Of a stretch of DNA of 64,000 bases, positions 11,256-24,343 are shown piece after piece. The stretch is from assembly GCA_029255685.2 (NCBI GenBank), contig CM055313.2, forward strand, positions 26,947,079 to 27,011,078. The letters are read 5' to 3'. A model generated the notes under the pieces. The model saw nothing but the letters and a program-made list of their open reading frames with translations, was not told where the DNA came from and ran no database searches. Made by a program: the position numbers and the translations under genes. Origin of the DNA: Silene conica. Taxonomy: Eukaryota > Streptophyta > Magnoliopsida > Caryophyllales > Caryophyllaceae. Numbering within the stretch: the first letter of the stretch is position 1; each line of letters starts with the position of its first letter.

Positions 11256-12040
11256 ATTATATATATAAAAGAGGAATGTTAAAAAGCTGATGTGGCAGCA
11301 TAATATTTCAGCATTTTATAGCTCTCTCATTCAATCTTAGAATGATACATCCAAATAAACCAATAAAAATAAGCCAACTATATAATAATATAATAATATA
11401 ATAAATAAATAATGGGGAATGTCTACGGAGCAATTAATACTACAATAATATAATAAAATCATCTCGGTATAATAATATAATAATATAATAAGTAATGGGG
11501 AATGTCTACGGAGCAATTAATACTACAGTAATATAATAAGTCTCGGTATAATTGTACAATGTATGCACCTTTCAAAATTAATGGGGAATTGATACAATGG
11601 TTGGTATTGGAGCAATTAATACAATATTAGGAATTGGATACGCCAATTACAATATTAGGAATTGATACAATGTTTGGTATTGGAGCAATTAATACTACGG
11701 TATAATTGATACAATGTTTGCTATTGGATACGCTAATTACCACCATTCGTAACTAATTCCGGCTTGACTAAGCTTTCAAAATAAATTGATTACGTACCAT
11801 TCGTATAATTGATTACGTACCTTTCAAAATTACGCAATGAACATTGTATTACTCTTTTGGTTTCTCTATGTTGCCCGAAAAGTGCAACGGCCAACCTTCT
11901 CTTTTCTTCTCCTCCTTTGTTTTCTACAATCTATAAATAGTTAAATCAACTATTCCAACATAATTTTTCCAATTCTAAAATTTTAAGTCTCTACATAATA
12001 CAATTTCTCATCTAAAAAATCACAAAATCGAATTACCATT
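11256..12040 (+). other. Helitron 5' leader with short internal repeats
   Basis: No gene. The leader contains duplicated pieces such as AATAATGGGGAATGTCTACGG (11412 and 11493) and repeated GAATTGATACAATGTTTGG / GGAGCAATTAATACTAC units between 11440 and 11710. A CTATAAATAG motif at 11932-11941, about 100 bp before the first ATG, is a plausible TATA box for the element's gene. Confidence 0.5.
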
Positions 12041-12731
12041 ATGGCTATTACACCGTTACTTACTATTAACCAACTAAATTTCGGAATTAGGCTTATACAA
12101 ATGAATGTAAGAGTAGTTCACAAATGGACTATACCTGAATTTAAAGATAAGAAGAAGACCGATGCTATTGAACTTCTATTAGTTGATTCAGAGGTACGTT
12201 TATATTATTTTCTGATTTTAAAGATAAGATGTGATTTTTTTAATTTATGACCTACAAAACAACATTAGAAAGCCAGTGTAAGTTCATGTAATTTTTTAAT
12301 ATTCATAATCATGTTAGTGCTAAAATTGTAACTTAAATAACAAGATGTGATTTTTTTAATTTATGACCTACAAAATAACATTAGATCTGTAATTGTAAGT
12401 CCATGTAAGTTTTTAAATTCATAATCATGTCAACCACGTAGATGGTCGTAGGCAAGAATACTTTTCCACAGTAATTACTGTATTTGTGTCCCTTTGGGTT
12501 ACAACAAAATCTGACATAGGACGAGAAATGAAGTATTTTTTCAAAAAAAAATTACTTTTTTAATTTATTTTTTGGTTTTGCAGAATGAAGTCATCCAAGC
12601 TACTATTAGGAGACAACTAATAGGATATTTTGGCCCTAAGCTATCTGTCGGTATGGTTTACACCATTCGTAATTTAACTGTTGACAATAACACTGAACTT
12701 GACAAGGCTACCCCTCATCGTAGGTGGCGTG
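12041..12731 (+). pseudogene. RPA1-like OB-fold fragment in Helitron
   Basis: The first exon (12041-12193) encodes VRVVHKWTIPEF and AIELLLVDSE and ends at a GAG|GTACG donor. The second begins after TTTGCAG at 12583 with EVIQATIRRQLIGYFGPKL and MVYTIRNLTVDNN. Together these match the start of the first DNA-binding OB fold of replication protein A 1, a single-strand DNA-binding subunit that plant Helitrons often carry. The fold stops about two thirds through and runs in frame into Rep sequence. Only an intron separates the two exons. The RPA part is therefore incomplete and fused. Confidence 0.65.
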
Positions 12732-14345
12732 GGTATCCTGATTTGTTTATTACCTTCAAATGCAATCCAAAATGGCCTGAAATAACTAGGTTTGTTCAAA
12801 ATAAACAACTCCGGCCAGAGGATAGACCAGATTTACTTACTCGAGTTTTTAAGTTAAAACTCGATGAACTCATGAGGGACTTTAAAGAAAAACATATTTT
12901 TGGACGTGCAAGGGCAGGTGAATAAGTTAACATTTTTTGAGACTTTTTATTCATTTCCAATTTTGATATTCAAAAGTCACCTTATTATCTTCAACTAATG
13001 AACTATTTTTACTTTTTTTTTCCAGTTGTTTATACTATTGAATTCCAAAAGCGTGGCCTTCCTCATGCTCATATTTTGCTATTTTTACAACGGGAGGAAA
13101 AATTCCCAGAAGCCGCTGATGTAGACCGTGTTATAAGTGCTGAAATTCCCGATCCGATGGAAAGCCCAGCCCTTTACGAAGCAGTCAAAGATTGTATGAT
13201 TCATGGTCCATGTGGAGATCTTAATCCAGATTCTCTATGTATGATTGATGGAAATTGCTCAAGAAACTTTCCAAAGAGGTTTAATGAACGAACAACGATA
13301 GATGGTGATGGTTATCCTGTTTATAAGAGGCGTAAAAATGGAGCGACAATTACGAAAAATGGGAAAACAATTCATAACGGATATGTTGTTCCTTACAATG
13401 CAGAATTGTTGTTGAAATATCGAGCTCATATTAACGTTGAATGGTGCAACCAAGCCAGATCAATCAAGTACTTATTCAAGTACATTAATAAAGGATATGA
13501 CCGTGTCACCGTTAGTGCAACTCGCTACAACAGTGGTAGTTAATTCCTTTCTATTCTGCATTATCTCTTAAGGTTCATTTAATTATAGTTTGATTGAGAC
13601 ATTAACCTTTATTTTAGGTAGTCAAGATCCAAGTCAGATTGATCAAATACAACAATTTTATGACTGTCGTTACATTTCACCATGTGAAGCCGTGTGGAGG
13701 ATTTTCGCCTTTGACATTCACTATAGAACACCCCCTGTTCTACGGTTGGATTACCATCTACCAAATGAGCAAAACGTTATTTTCCATGATGATGACCCAA
13801 TTGACGAAGTTGTCGAAAAATCTTCTGGATGCAGAACAAAATTAACAGCATGGATGGAATATAACAAAAACAATCCCGATGGTAGAGATCTGATATATTC
13901 TGAGTTTCCAAACAAGTTTGTCTGGCAGAAAAAAACAAAGGTACGGACTTCAAGAAAAAAAGGTTTTACTCTCGGCCGAATGTATCACATGTCTCCAAAT
14001 GGTGGTGAGAGGTTTTATTTGAGAACCCTACTGAACTTTGTTAAAGGACCAAAATCATACGAAGAGATTCGAACTGTAAATGGATTCGTACAACCATCTT
14101 TCAAAGAAGCTTGCTACGCTCTAGGCTTACTTGGCAATGATAAAGAGTATATCGATGCCATTAAAGAAGCCAGTCAATGGGGACCCGGATTTTACCTTAG
14201 GAACCTCTTTGCCACTCTTCTGTTGGCAAACAGCTTAGTCAAGCCGGAATTAGTGTGGGAGGAGACTTGGCAATTATTATCAGATGATATCCTACACCGG
14301 AGACGAAGAGAACTACGTAACCCAGTTACTTCGTCAATTGTTTAG
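12732..14345 (+). pseudogene. Helitron Rep (HUH endonuclease) domain
   Basis: Coding blocks at 12732-12917, 13026-13535 and 13617-14345 are separated by short introns with GT..AG borders. The first has YPDLFITFKCNPKWPEI and DRPDLLTRVFKLKLDELM. The second has EFQKRGLPHAHILLFL (the HxH metal-binding motif) and SIKYLFKYINKG (two tyrosines four residues apart, the Y2 nicking motif). The third encodes the conserved Rep-helicase linker. Rep nicks and joins single-stranded ends during rolling-circle transposition. The catalytic residues look intact, but the N-terminal part of the protein is missing because RPA-like sequence precedes it. Confidence 0.8.
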
Positions 14346-14431
14346 ATAAATAAAAATAATACAATCGTTATCATATTTTTTTTTAAAATATAATTATTGT
14401 TAAAATTAAATCATATATTGTGTGTATGCAG

Positions 14432-15437
14432 ACCTTCAACTGACCGATGATCAAATAAAAGATTACGCCTTAGCCGATATTGAAACTTGGTTGCAAAGAA
14501 ATGGTAGTTCATTGCGTAAATTTGACAACATGTCATTTCCAGATTTTGACATTCATGCAATCAGTTCGAATAGGCTATTGGCAGATGAATTGTCTTATGA
14601 CAAAGATGCTTTGAAGAAGGAACATGAAGTGCTCACTTCTTCCATGACTGATGAACAAAAATCAGTTTATAGAAAAATAATGTATTCCGTTCAAAATGTT
14701 CAAGGTGGTGTATTCTTTGTTTATGGCCTGGTTACGGTGGTACCGGTAAAACATTTCTTTGGAAAACCTTATGCGCTGCAATAAGGTGTAGAGGTGATAT
14801 CGTTATAGCAGTTGCTTCAAGTGGTATTGCTGCTATCCTTCTTCCCGGTGGTCGGACAACACACGCAAGACTCAGGATACCCATCAATGTCGACGAAAAC
14901 TCCTCCTGTCCTGGTATTAAACCAGGAACTAATTTGGCAGAGCTATTATTGAGGGCAAAAGCTTATCATATGGGATGAGGCACCTATGGTTAATCGATAT
15001 TGTTTCGAAGCTCTTGATAGAAGTTTGAGAGATATAATGCGATTTTCATCAGAAGGAGATCCTGAGAAGCCATTTGGTGGGAAAGTTGTCGTGTTTGGCG
15101 GCGATTTTCGACAGATTTTGCCAGTTATACCTAAAGGGAGTATACAAGATATTGTTGGGGCTGCTATAAGTTCATCTCCTTTATGGAGCTATTGCAAGGT
15201 TAGAACCTGAATTTTTTTCTTTATTGCTTTAATAAGTTTGAGCAGGCCATAGTTTATATAGGGTTGTCAAATTGTGAACCTTTTTTTAATTTCTATTAGG
15301 TTTTAAAGCTCACGAAAAATATGAGACTTCAAGTTGGAAGTTCACAATCAGACATTGATGAAACAAGAAAATTTTCTGAGTGGATACTTGAAGTTGGGGA
15401 TGGATTAGCAGGTGGCGCAAATGATGGTGTTGCTAAC
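14432..15437 (+). pseudogene. Helitron PIF1-like helicase, N-terminal half
   Basis: After an acceptor TATGCAG the sequence encodes LTDDQIKDYALADIE, then the PIF1-type helicase start SSMTDEQKSVYRKIM. The Walker A coding (GGTGKT) at about 14738-14755 is in another frame, owing to a probable single-base loss near 14727. A second single-base change near 14962 separates it from the DEAPM Walker B and the [12 protein letters not shown] motif. An intron of about 100 bp (15199-15299) precedes LKLTKNMRLQ. The LARD insertion ends this half at 15437. Confidence 0.8.
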
Positions 15438-17899
15438 TGTAACACCCCCATTTATTTAAGGGCCTGTACTAGGACTCCTTAGATAAATAAAGGTGTTACC
15501 ATCTCGGTTTCCCGAGGCAGTAGATACAAAGGAAAGATAAACAGTACTTTAATTAAAATTAAACTCATAACATGTTCTTACAACTGTATCCGAAAGTCTT
15601 AACAAAATAAAGAAGTACAACTCATGCTAAACTGACTAAGGTGATCTACACTTTAGTCTGGTCCGGATCCAAGCTCTTTCTCCCATAGCTCCCCCTTAGT
15701 CTCAGCCACCTGTCAATCTGCTCCCCAATAATTTGGTTCATCACAGGTGATCACGAATACACAGGGTCAACCACGAGGTTGAGTAGAGAAAAACTGTAAA
15801 CAAACCACATTACTATAAATAGAAAGTTGAACTTCTCCACTCCGAATCACAGACCCTTTTTCTCCGCACCAATCACAGACCCTTTACCTCCGCACCAAAC
15901 ACAGACCCTTTATCTCCGCACCAAACACAGACCCTTTATCTCCGCACCAAACACAGACCCTTTATCTCCGCACCAAACACAGACCCTTTATCTTCGCACC
16001 ATATCGTATCACAGAATTATATATCACAATATACCAATCATATAACAATACAGATGAACATAGTTAATATCAACCAATAAACAGATTACACATCTCATAT
16101 ATGTAGTATTCCCCTACCTCGAATTGCAGAATGACAACCGAACAGCTGCCAGAACTATTCCGCCACGAACTCAGTTCCTATAAATAGTACTTAATATCAA
16201 TTACTAACCATATCACCAAGTACTACAAAAATTATTCGTTCACGTTCATAAATGCTACGCTTATCACACTTTGTAAATATACTTATCAACATACTCATAC
16301 ATTCACAATTGATTAACTCCTTATTCATATCAATCATCATAAGACAATTATAAACTTATTAATTATAGACTTACTATATATAAACTTACTATATACAGAC
16401 ATACTAAATATGTCATACGATCAATTAAACAATTATTATAGAGTCCATAATAACAACGATTCATGTTAATAACCATAGTCACAACATATATTAATAATAA
16501 GAATAATAATCCAAATGCTTATAAACATGATTAATGATAAAAAAAAAAAATACTAATACCAAAACATTATAATAGTAGTAATACTAATGACATTAGTAAA
16601 GACAATAGTAATTATTAAAATATGACCAACTATTAAGACTTATCTATGACAAACATACCCGTATACCCCACGATAACCCGAACACCACATCCCCTCTTCT
16701 CAGCCTCGCGTCCTCCATTTCCCACCATTACTCCACCAATCTGACCACCACAGTCACCATGATGGACCTCCACCTTTGGCCTGGACCACACCCTACACCA
16801 TCCACTCACTGGCAGCCACCTGAGACCGTCCTAGCAGCCGCCCCCCAGCAGCCCAAACAGCCTGCTCAAACGACTTCCTCCTGTTTCCCTCCGGTGGTGA
16901 TCGCACGAACCACCTACCAAGACACTTACCCAGAACCACCAGCCACCGACCAACCCAACCCCATCAACCACCTTCCCTCTCGTGGCCCCAGTCACGAGAA
17001 AACCCGAGTTAACCTTACGTAAACTCTGTCATAACACATACTCTGTTTCGCTCTACACACCCCCTAACGAAACTCGCCAGAACGCCGCCATGAGACACGA
17101 CGAACCACCGGACTAACCACCACCCACAACCTCTAACTACCCTCTAACGAACTACCTTAACACTCATATAACACATACCCAGAAACTTACTCAACTGACG
17201 CATAATTCGTACATGCCCACGAGACTCCTATTCTGAACCGACTAATTAACCACCACAATTGGTGGTCCTAGGTGGTTAACGGTGGGTCAGTTAAGGTCCG
17301 AAAAAGATCACCACACATCATAGATTACAATTATGCAAGAATCAGCAAGTGTAACATGTATTTACAATTGATAAACAGTGAGCCGAAATCGAATGGCAAA
17401 ATAGGAAAATAACGAACCAGTGATAAACGTACCTTCTTCTCTATGAATTCGGTCAGCCCTAAACCACCTTAACCCACCATCTAGGGCTTCCTTTCTAATC
17501 CTTGTAGTGGCGGCATTAAGAGGAGGAACAATGGGATGTCGATTAGGTCAAAGAATAGGGTTAGGGGAATGGTTATGCGAGGCAGAAGAAGAGAGCGTCG
17601 GGTTGTGATTTTGTGATATTAGGGTTTGTCGAGTTGTGGGTTTTTCGACTAGTGGGTTTAGGGTTTGGTATTTGTGATGGTTATCACTTCTAGGCCCAAC
17701 CGGTTACTACAACCCGATTTACTAATAACATACAAAATATAAAAGAAACACTTATTCGATAGTTTAATTGTCGAATACAAACATTCGAATACTCTCAAAA
17801 CGTTAACATAAATAATATAAAACAAATTCGGTGTATAACGTTCAAATCCCCCCAAAAATTACGAATTATAATAAAATGAACAAAATACGAGGTATTACA
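15438..17899 (-). repeat. LARD 3' LTR (left)
   Basis: This begins TGTAACACCCCC and ends GGTATTACA, and is matched nearly base for base by 21883-24343. Near its left end is a run of six units of about 26 bp (ACAGACCCTTTATCTCCGCACC). A C-rich stretch at 16680-17000 produces a long but non-coding open frame. Confidence 0.9.
15844..16000. repeat. 26-bp tandem repeats in LARD LTR
   Basis: Six tandem units of the form CACAGACCCTTTATCTCCGCACCAA occur with small changes (TTTTTC, TTTACC and TTTATC variants). The array is repeated with the same unit order in the other LTR at about 22289-22446. The repeats create a 72-codon open frame that I treat as artefact. Confidence 0.85.
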
Positions 17900-20800
17900 G
17901 TCTTCCCCCCTTAAAATGAACTTCGTCCCGAAGTTCAACCACACACATATATCACCGTGCTTACAACCTATATCACATACTTATATAGGCCCGAAACCTA
18001 AAACACCATAATAAGACAATTAACATAAGTGAACTCATTATCACGAACTATGAAGCTGCGGGGTATTACAGTCTTCCCCCCTTAAAATGAATTTCGTCCC
18101 GAAGTTCACCATCCCATGGTTATCAACCTGGTTACTAGGCATGTAACAATTACAAAACAAGACACGACATAACATCTACCACCAATAAGATGCATAACAT
18201 AAGTAACAGGGCCATCAAGTATATTCAAACAATCATGACACACCAACTAGCCATGTCAGAGCAACTAGTCATATCGTAAGCTAATAAGATTTTACAATCC
18301 TATCCTCCTTAAAACATGGTTACGTCCCCGTAACCCCATAAATATTCTAACTCATTACTCCATCTTACTCATTAATTTACCTCATAAAATCTAACTCCAA
18401 GTAACCAAGTATCGCACTCATCGTCGCATCTAAGACCAAAGACAAGGGGTGAGTGAACTGGCGAAGTAAAACCGCAATTGAAACTTCCATCTCAATATCG
18501 ATCTCAAGTTCCGAATATAACTCAAGAACCAAGGTCACACTGGACCTTAACACAATGGGGCACAACGGCCTAATAACTCATAACTTAACACCAGTAACGA
18601 TTCTCATCTCAATTCCAATATCAATATTGTCAGTTATCCCTTTAAAGGATCTGATCAACACTTAGAGAACAAAACGCTAGGCTACTCACCCACGTGTCAA
18701 GGTCAAAGAATGCAACGACTCGATATAACACTGAACTGCAATCTCACTCTCAATACAAAACAGCCAGGGTCTTTGTTAACTCACGAGCAACCCTATCCCC
18801 CAGACTCAATCTCATCAGCTATTTAACATGTCATTATACGTACCTTTATCAATTCATCGACACGTTTGTATGTACACTTACAAATCCACAACTCATGAAA
18901 CAAGAACTTGTACACTGTACCAGACGAATCTAATACAGAACTATTATACCTAACACAAAATAATCATTTACCAAAATTTTACCCATCTCAGATCACAAGT
19001 CAACCCGTCGCACAAACAAAAGAATTATTTTATGAATAGAAAATATTAACTAGCAAAATAGAATAACAGTTACTAATATTCAACTCAAATCAGTACTCAA
19101 AAGAGGCTCATATCAATTATCATATAACATATAACCTCGAACAACTATAAGGTATTACGATCGGTAGAATCGTGTTACGCAGTGAACAGAATCGGAATAG
19201 GTAACACTTACACACCCATGAAATTTCAACGCAAGCTAGTATTTACAACTACATAAATAATCAGGAAAACTCACAGTTCATAATTGACGATTTAAAACAT
19301 TTCATGTTCATAAACATATTTTTGAAGCCAAACCATATTTAGGAAAAGACATAGCGCAAAATTATTTAACGTAATTAAACATGGAACATTGACATATGTC
19401 CCAAGACATACATAGCTCATAGACTCACAAGATCGTTCAACACCCCCCCAGATATCAATTAGTTAACAAAATCACTTAGGTACATTTCCCGTCCACTCAT
19501 ATTACATCATTTATCATGGAGCTATTATTATATACGACTTGCAAAATAAGGGTTTTATACACTGCGCAGCAATTAACATTCAAGCAGGGTTTCATCGACA
19601 CCTAGCTACCGAATAGTCATATTGCAAACAATTACCATAATTATCAAATATCAAGCTTTATCACGGTTTACCACCTTTGAAAGTATTTTGAAACGTTTGA
19701 AACATTGTGACAAATTAAAAGCACGAATCCAAAACAATTTTACAAGTTATAGGTTGAAACAATACTACACGGAGACATCCTGACCCTTCTTTACTTAAAC
19801 ATTTCTCATATAGTTCATGAATTATATAAAATTACCAATAACAATAACCGAATTCACCTGACTAGTACTTCCATAAATCATATGTCAAACAATTAATAAC
19901 TTACACATCGTGATCAGATTCTAAATATAACAATATGCAATTCACTGTATGGTATAACCATATACTTGGAAAAGTTATACAGACTATAATCACATGAACT
20001 AGACAGTGATAAACCATCAACATCCGAAAGAACATCAACCAGATTCACATTAATCAAATATTCACAATTACGTATAACTATTAGATTACTCTATCATGCT
20101 GACAAACTGACCAGTTAAATTCATTCTGTCACCTGACAAGACTCCACTCAGATAAACAAGCTTTTGACATCACATACGAGTAGCACATAGTTATATGAGG
20201 TCGTAAAATTTGGTCATATAATTGAAACAAATCTATATTAAACTTGACGAAATAAGCAAGGTTACGCTATCATATAGTGAGGGTTCATACTCATACCATA
20301 CGCCTATTATTCATGTTACTAATGCCATATCGGGATATCACGTGGTCAAATCACATAAATCACATTTGGTTAAACTTTTATATCTCACGATTTCAACAAT
20401 TACGCAGCAACTTACCAAATCATAATTAAATAACAACTTAGCTAACGTGCGAGCGATCATAGCTTTTAGAAAATATAACGGACTAGCTAATCATAGGAAA
20501 GAATCGAATGCATATCGCAAGGAAATTATTTAATACCATTTCCATAACTCAATCGGTCTGGACAAGAACTTTACAGCAATTCAACAGAAAATTCGGCAGC
20601 TTGCAAAAATCACAATTAGATAACGACTCATTAAGATTTTACATGGTCTATCATCTTGAAAACGTAAACGCATATTCCGAACAGTAAAGGTGGAATTATG
20701 CATAAACAATAATCAAGTTTTAAACGATTTCTTTTACACAAAGATGGGTCAAAACGGAACTGTGCAGCAACAATCCAACCACGGTCAACTAGAAGATTTA

Positions 20801-21882
20801 TTTCACTCAGAATATAACTCATATTAACATAAAACCCAAACATTGTAAAACCAACTTAGAAGGTTATCATACATAAAATTGTCATACTCATATTTGGAAC
20901 ACATATAAAATGACATCCTACACAAACCAGGTAACATTCTGAAAATCGATTAAAACTTTGGGTTCCTTTGCAAATAAACACTACTACATCCAAACCCAAC
21001 ATTTCTTGTTCTAAAACACGTTGACAATCATTTGAAGCAAAGACACCACTCTGTACCATGTTAACATTCATTCCTCATTTCAATTGTAGTTGTCATCTAA
21101 AACACATTAAGGTTTCGAAACTGGAAATAGGGTCAACTAAATAGCTTGATAGTTATACATGTGTATCAAAATAAATTAATTCCTCCCATTGCATCATCAC
21201 AACTTATCCAAGTACGGAGACTTAACTAGAGACTACTATGTATCCCTTATTGATTACGAACTTCATAACAACTGTAAATGCATATAATAGCCATAAAATC
21301 TTACGTACGGTATATGCAACACATAACTATATACGTTCATGGCTTAGGAAACACATTCCGCATATCACTAGACATGGATTACTAATATATATAAGTCTGA
21401 TCATTCATGTTCATATACTAACAATATATTACATAGATACGATAGTCATTCAATTCCAGCTAATCGTATGAACACTTCAACTATCAAAATCATATGATCA
21501 CATCGCTCTAGCCATGGCTCAACAAATACAACTCCCAAACTCCGATAATTTCATTTCAATCATCCATATCAATACACAGTTCATATTGCACATATCCTTA
21601 ATCAGAACTCACATATGACTTACCTCGTTCTTCTCCTGCAAGAACGTTAGCATAATATAACCAGGTCACTATATAGTCTACCCCACTCTTCAATTACTCT
21701 CTTTGGGTTCCCGAGACAGCACAGAAAGGGCCCAGGTTTGGTGTGAGGGGGCCCCTAACTCATCCCGTTCCTTTTTGGGGCTCCTATCAGTGTCATCTCG
21801 GGGTTCATTTTATTTGACTCTTCCTACGTTCATTATTATTCATTTGGTTTAGGCCTGAGGACCGTTCGCTCTGATACCACTT
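17900..21882 (-). other. LARD internal region, no coding capacity
   Basis: Contains the polypurine tract at 17900-17914 and a second copy of the same junction at 18060-18110 (GGTATTACAGTCTTCC with the CGTCCCGAAGTTCA block), so the 3' end motif is present twice about 170 bp apart. The rest is AT-rich with scattered short frames on both strands. No gag zinc knuckle, protease, RT or integrase signature is visible. The right end (21690-21882) is the leader next to the primer binding site. Confidence 0.7.
21869..21879 (-). other. LARD primer binding site (tRNA-iMet)
   Basis: On the minus strand TGGTATCAGAG lies three bases inside the right LTR, the position and sequence used for priming by initiator methionine tRNA. 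Confidence 0.85.
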
Positions 21883-24343
21883 TGTAACACCCCCATTTAT
21901 TTAAGGGCATGTACTAGGACTCCTTAGATAAATAAAGGTGTTACCATCTCGGTTTCCCGAGGCAGTAGATACAAAGGAAAGATAAACAGTACTTTAATTA
22001 AAATTAAACTCATAACATGTTCTTACAACTGTATCCGAAAGTCTTAACAAAATAAAGAAGTACAACTCATGCTAAACTGACTAAGGTGATCTAGACTTTA
22101 GTCTGGTCCGGATCCAAGCTCTTTCTCCCATAGCTCCCCCTTAGTCTCAGCCACCTGTCAATCTGCTCCCCAATAATTTGGTTCATCATAGGTGATCACG
22201 AATACACAGGGTCAACCACGAGGTTGAGTAGAGAAAAAATGTAAACAAACCACATTACTATAAATAGAAAGTTGAACTTCTCCACTCCGAATCACAGACC
22301 CTTTTTCTCCGCACCAATCACAGACCCTTTACCTCCGCACCAAACACAGACCCTTTATCTCCGTACCAAACACAGACCCTTTATCTCCGCACCAAACACA
22401 GACCCTTTATCTCCGCACCAAACACAGACCCTTTATCTTCGCACCATATCGTATCACAGAATTATATATCACAATATACCAATCATATAACAATACAGAT
22501 GAACATAGTTAATATCAACCAATAAACAGATTACACATCTCATATATGTAGTATTCCCCTACCTCGAATTGCAGAATGACAACCGAACAGCTGCCAGAAC
22601 TATTCCGCCACGAACTCAGTTCCTATAAATAGTACTTAATATCAATTACTAACCATATCACCAAGTACTACTAAAATTATTCGTTCACGTTCATAAATGC
22701 TACGCTTATCACACTTTGTAAATATACTTATCAACATACTCATACATTCACAATTGATTAACTCCTTATTCATATCAATCATCATAAGACAATTATAAAC
22801 TTATTAATTATAGACTTACTATATATAAACTTACTATATACAGACATACTAAATATGTCATACGATCAATTAAACAATTATTATAGAGTCCATAATAACA
22901 ACGATTCATGTAAATAACCATAGTCACAACATATATTAATAATAAGAATAATAATCCAAATACTTATAAACATGATTAATGATAAAAAAAAAAATACTAA
23001 TACCAAAACATTATAATAGTAGTAATACTAATGACATTAGTAAAGACAATAGTAATTATTAAAATATGACCAACTATTAAGACTTATCTATGACAAACAT
23101 ACCCGTATACCCCACGATAACCCGAACACCACATCTCCTCTTCTCAGCCTCGCGTCCTCCATTTCCTACCATTACTCCACCAATCTGACCACCACAGTCA
23201 CCATGATGGACCTCCACCTTTGGCCTGGACCACACCCTACACCATCCACTCACTGGCAGCCACCTGAGACCGTCCTAGCAGCCGCCCCCCAGCAGCCCAA
23301 ACAGCCTGCTCAAACGACTTCCTCCTGTTTCCCTCCGGTGGTGATCGCACGAACCACCTACCAAGACACTTACCCAGAACCACCAGCCACCGACCAACCC
23401 AACCCCATCAACCACCTTCCCTCTCGTGGCCCCAGTCACGAGAAAACCCGAGTTAACCATACGTAAACTCTGTCATAACACATACTCTGTTTCGCTCTAC
23501 ACACCCCCTAACGAAACCCGCCAGAACGCCGCCATGAGACACGACGAACCACCGGACTAACCACCACCCACAACCTCTAACTACCCTCTAACGAACTAAC
23601 TTAACACTCATATAAAACATACCCAGAAACTTACTCAACTGACGCATAATTCGTACATGCCCACGAGACTCCTATTCTGAACCGACTAATTAACCACCAC
23701 AATTGGTGGTCCTAGGTGGTTAACGGTGGGTCACCTAAGGTCCGAAAAAGATCACCACACATCATAGATTACAATTATGCAAGAATCAGCAAGTGTAACA
23801 TGTATTTACAATTGATAAACAGTGAGCCGAAATCGAATGGCAAAATAGGAAAATAACGAACCAGTGATAAACGTACCTTCTTCTCTATGAATTCGGTCAG
23901 CCCTAAACCACCTTAACCCACCATCTAGGGCTTCCTTTCTAATCCTTGTAGTGGCGGCAGTAAGAGGAGGAACAATGGGATGTCGATTAGGTCAAAGAAT
24001 AGGGTTAGGGGAATGGTTATGCGAGGCAGGAGAAGAGAGCGTCGGGTTGTGATTTTGTGATATTAGGGTTTGTCGAGTTGTGGGTTTTTCGACTAGTGGG
24101 TTTAGGGTTTGGTATTTGTGATGGTTATCACTTCTAGGCCCAACCGGTTACTACAACCCGATTTACTAATAACATACAAAATATAAAAGAAACACTTATT
24201 CGATAGTTTAATTGTCGAATACAAACATTCGAATACTCTCAAAACGTTAACATAAATAATATAAAACAAATTCGGTGTATAACGTTCAAATCCCGCCAAA
24301 AATTACGAATTATAATAAAATGAACAAAATACGAGGTATTACA
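21883..24343 (-). repeat. LARD 5' LTR (right)
   Basis: The partner of 15438-17899. It begins TGTAACACCCCC and ends GGTATTACA, followed by the CTAAC duplication and then resumed Helitron helicase coding. Transcription of the element would start in this copy on the minus strand. Confidence 0.9.
22289..22446. repeat. 26-bp tandem repeats, second LTR
   Basis: The same six-unit array as in the left LTR. One unit has CCGTACC instead of CCGCACC. Confidence 0.85.

Larger units (their letters stand above)
15438..24343 (-). mobile_element. LARD-type Ty3/gypsy retrotransposon, minus strand
   Basis: Two direct repeats of about 2.46 kb, each bounded TG..CA, flank a 4.0-kb interior, with target duplication CTAAC at 15433-15437 and 24344-24348. 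The primer binding site (minus-strand TGGTATCAGAG, plus 21869-21879) fits initiator Met tRNA. The polypurine tract (minus-strand AAGGGGGGAAGAC) adjoins the left LTR, so the element reads right to left. The interior has no open frame above about 80 codons and no gag or pol motifs, the definition of a large retrotransposon derivative. By eye the LTRs differ at roughly 20 of about 2460 positions, so this is among the younger insertions here. Confidence 0.88.

Noticed and set aside
15827-17022. Frames of 72 and 87 codons repeated at 22272 and 23203
   Set aside because: They lie in the two LARD LTRs and come from the 26-bp repeats and a C-rich stretch; orientation is opposite to the element.
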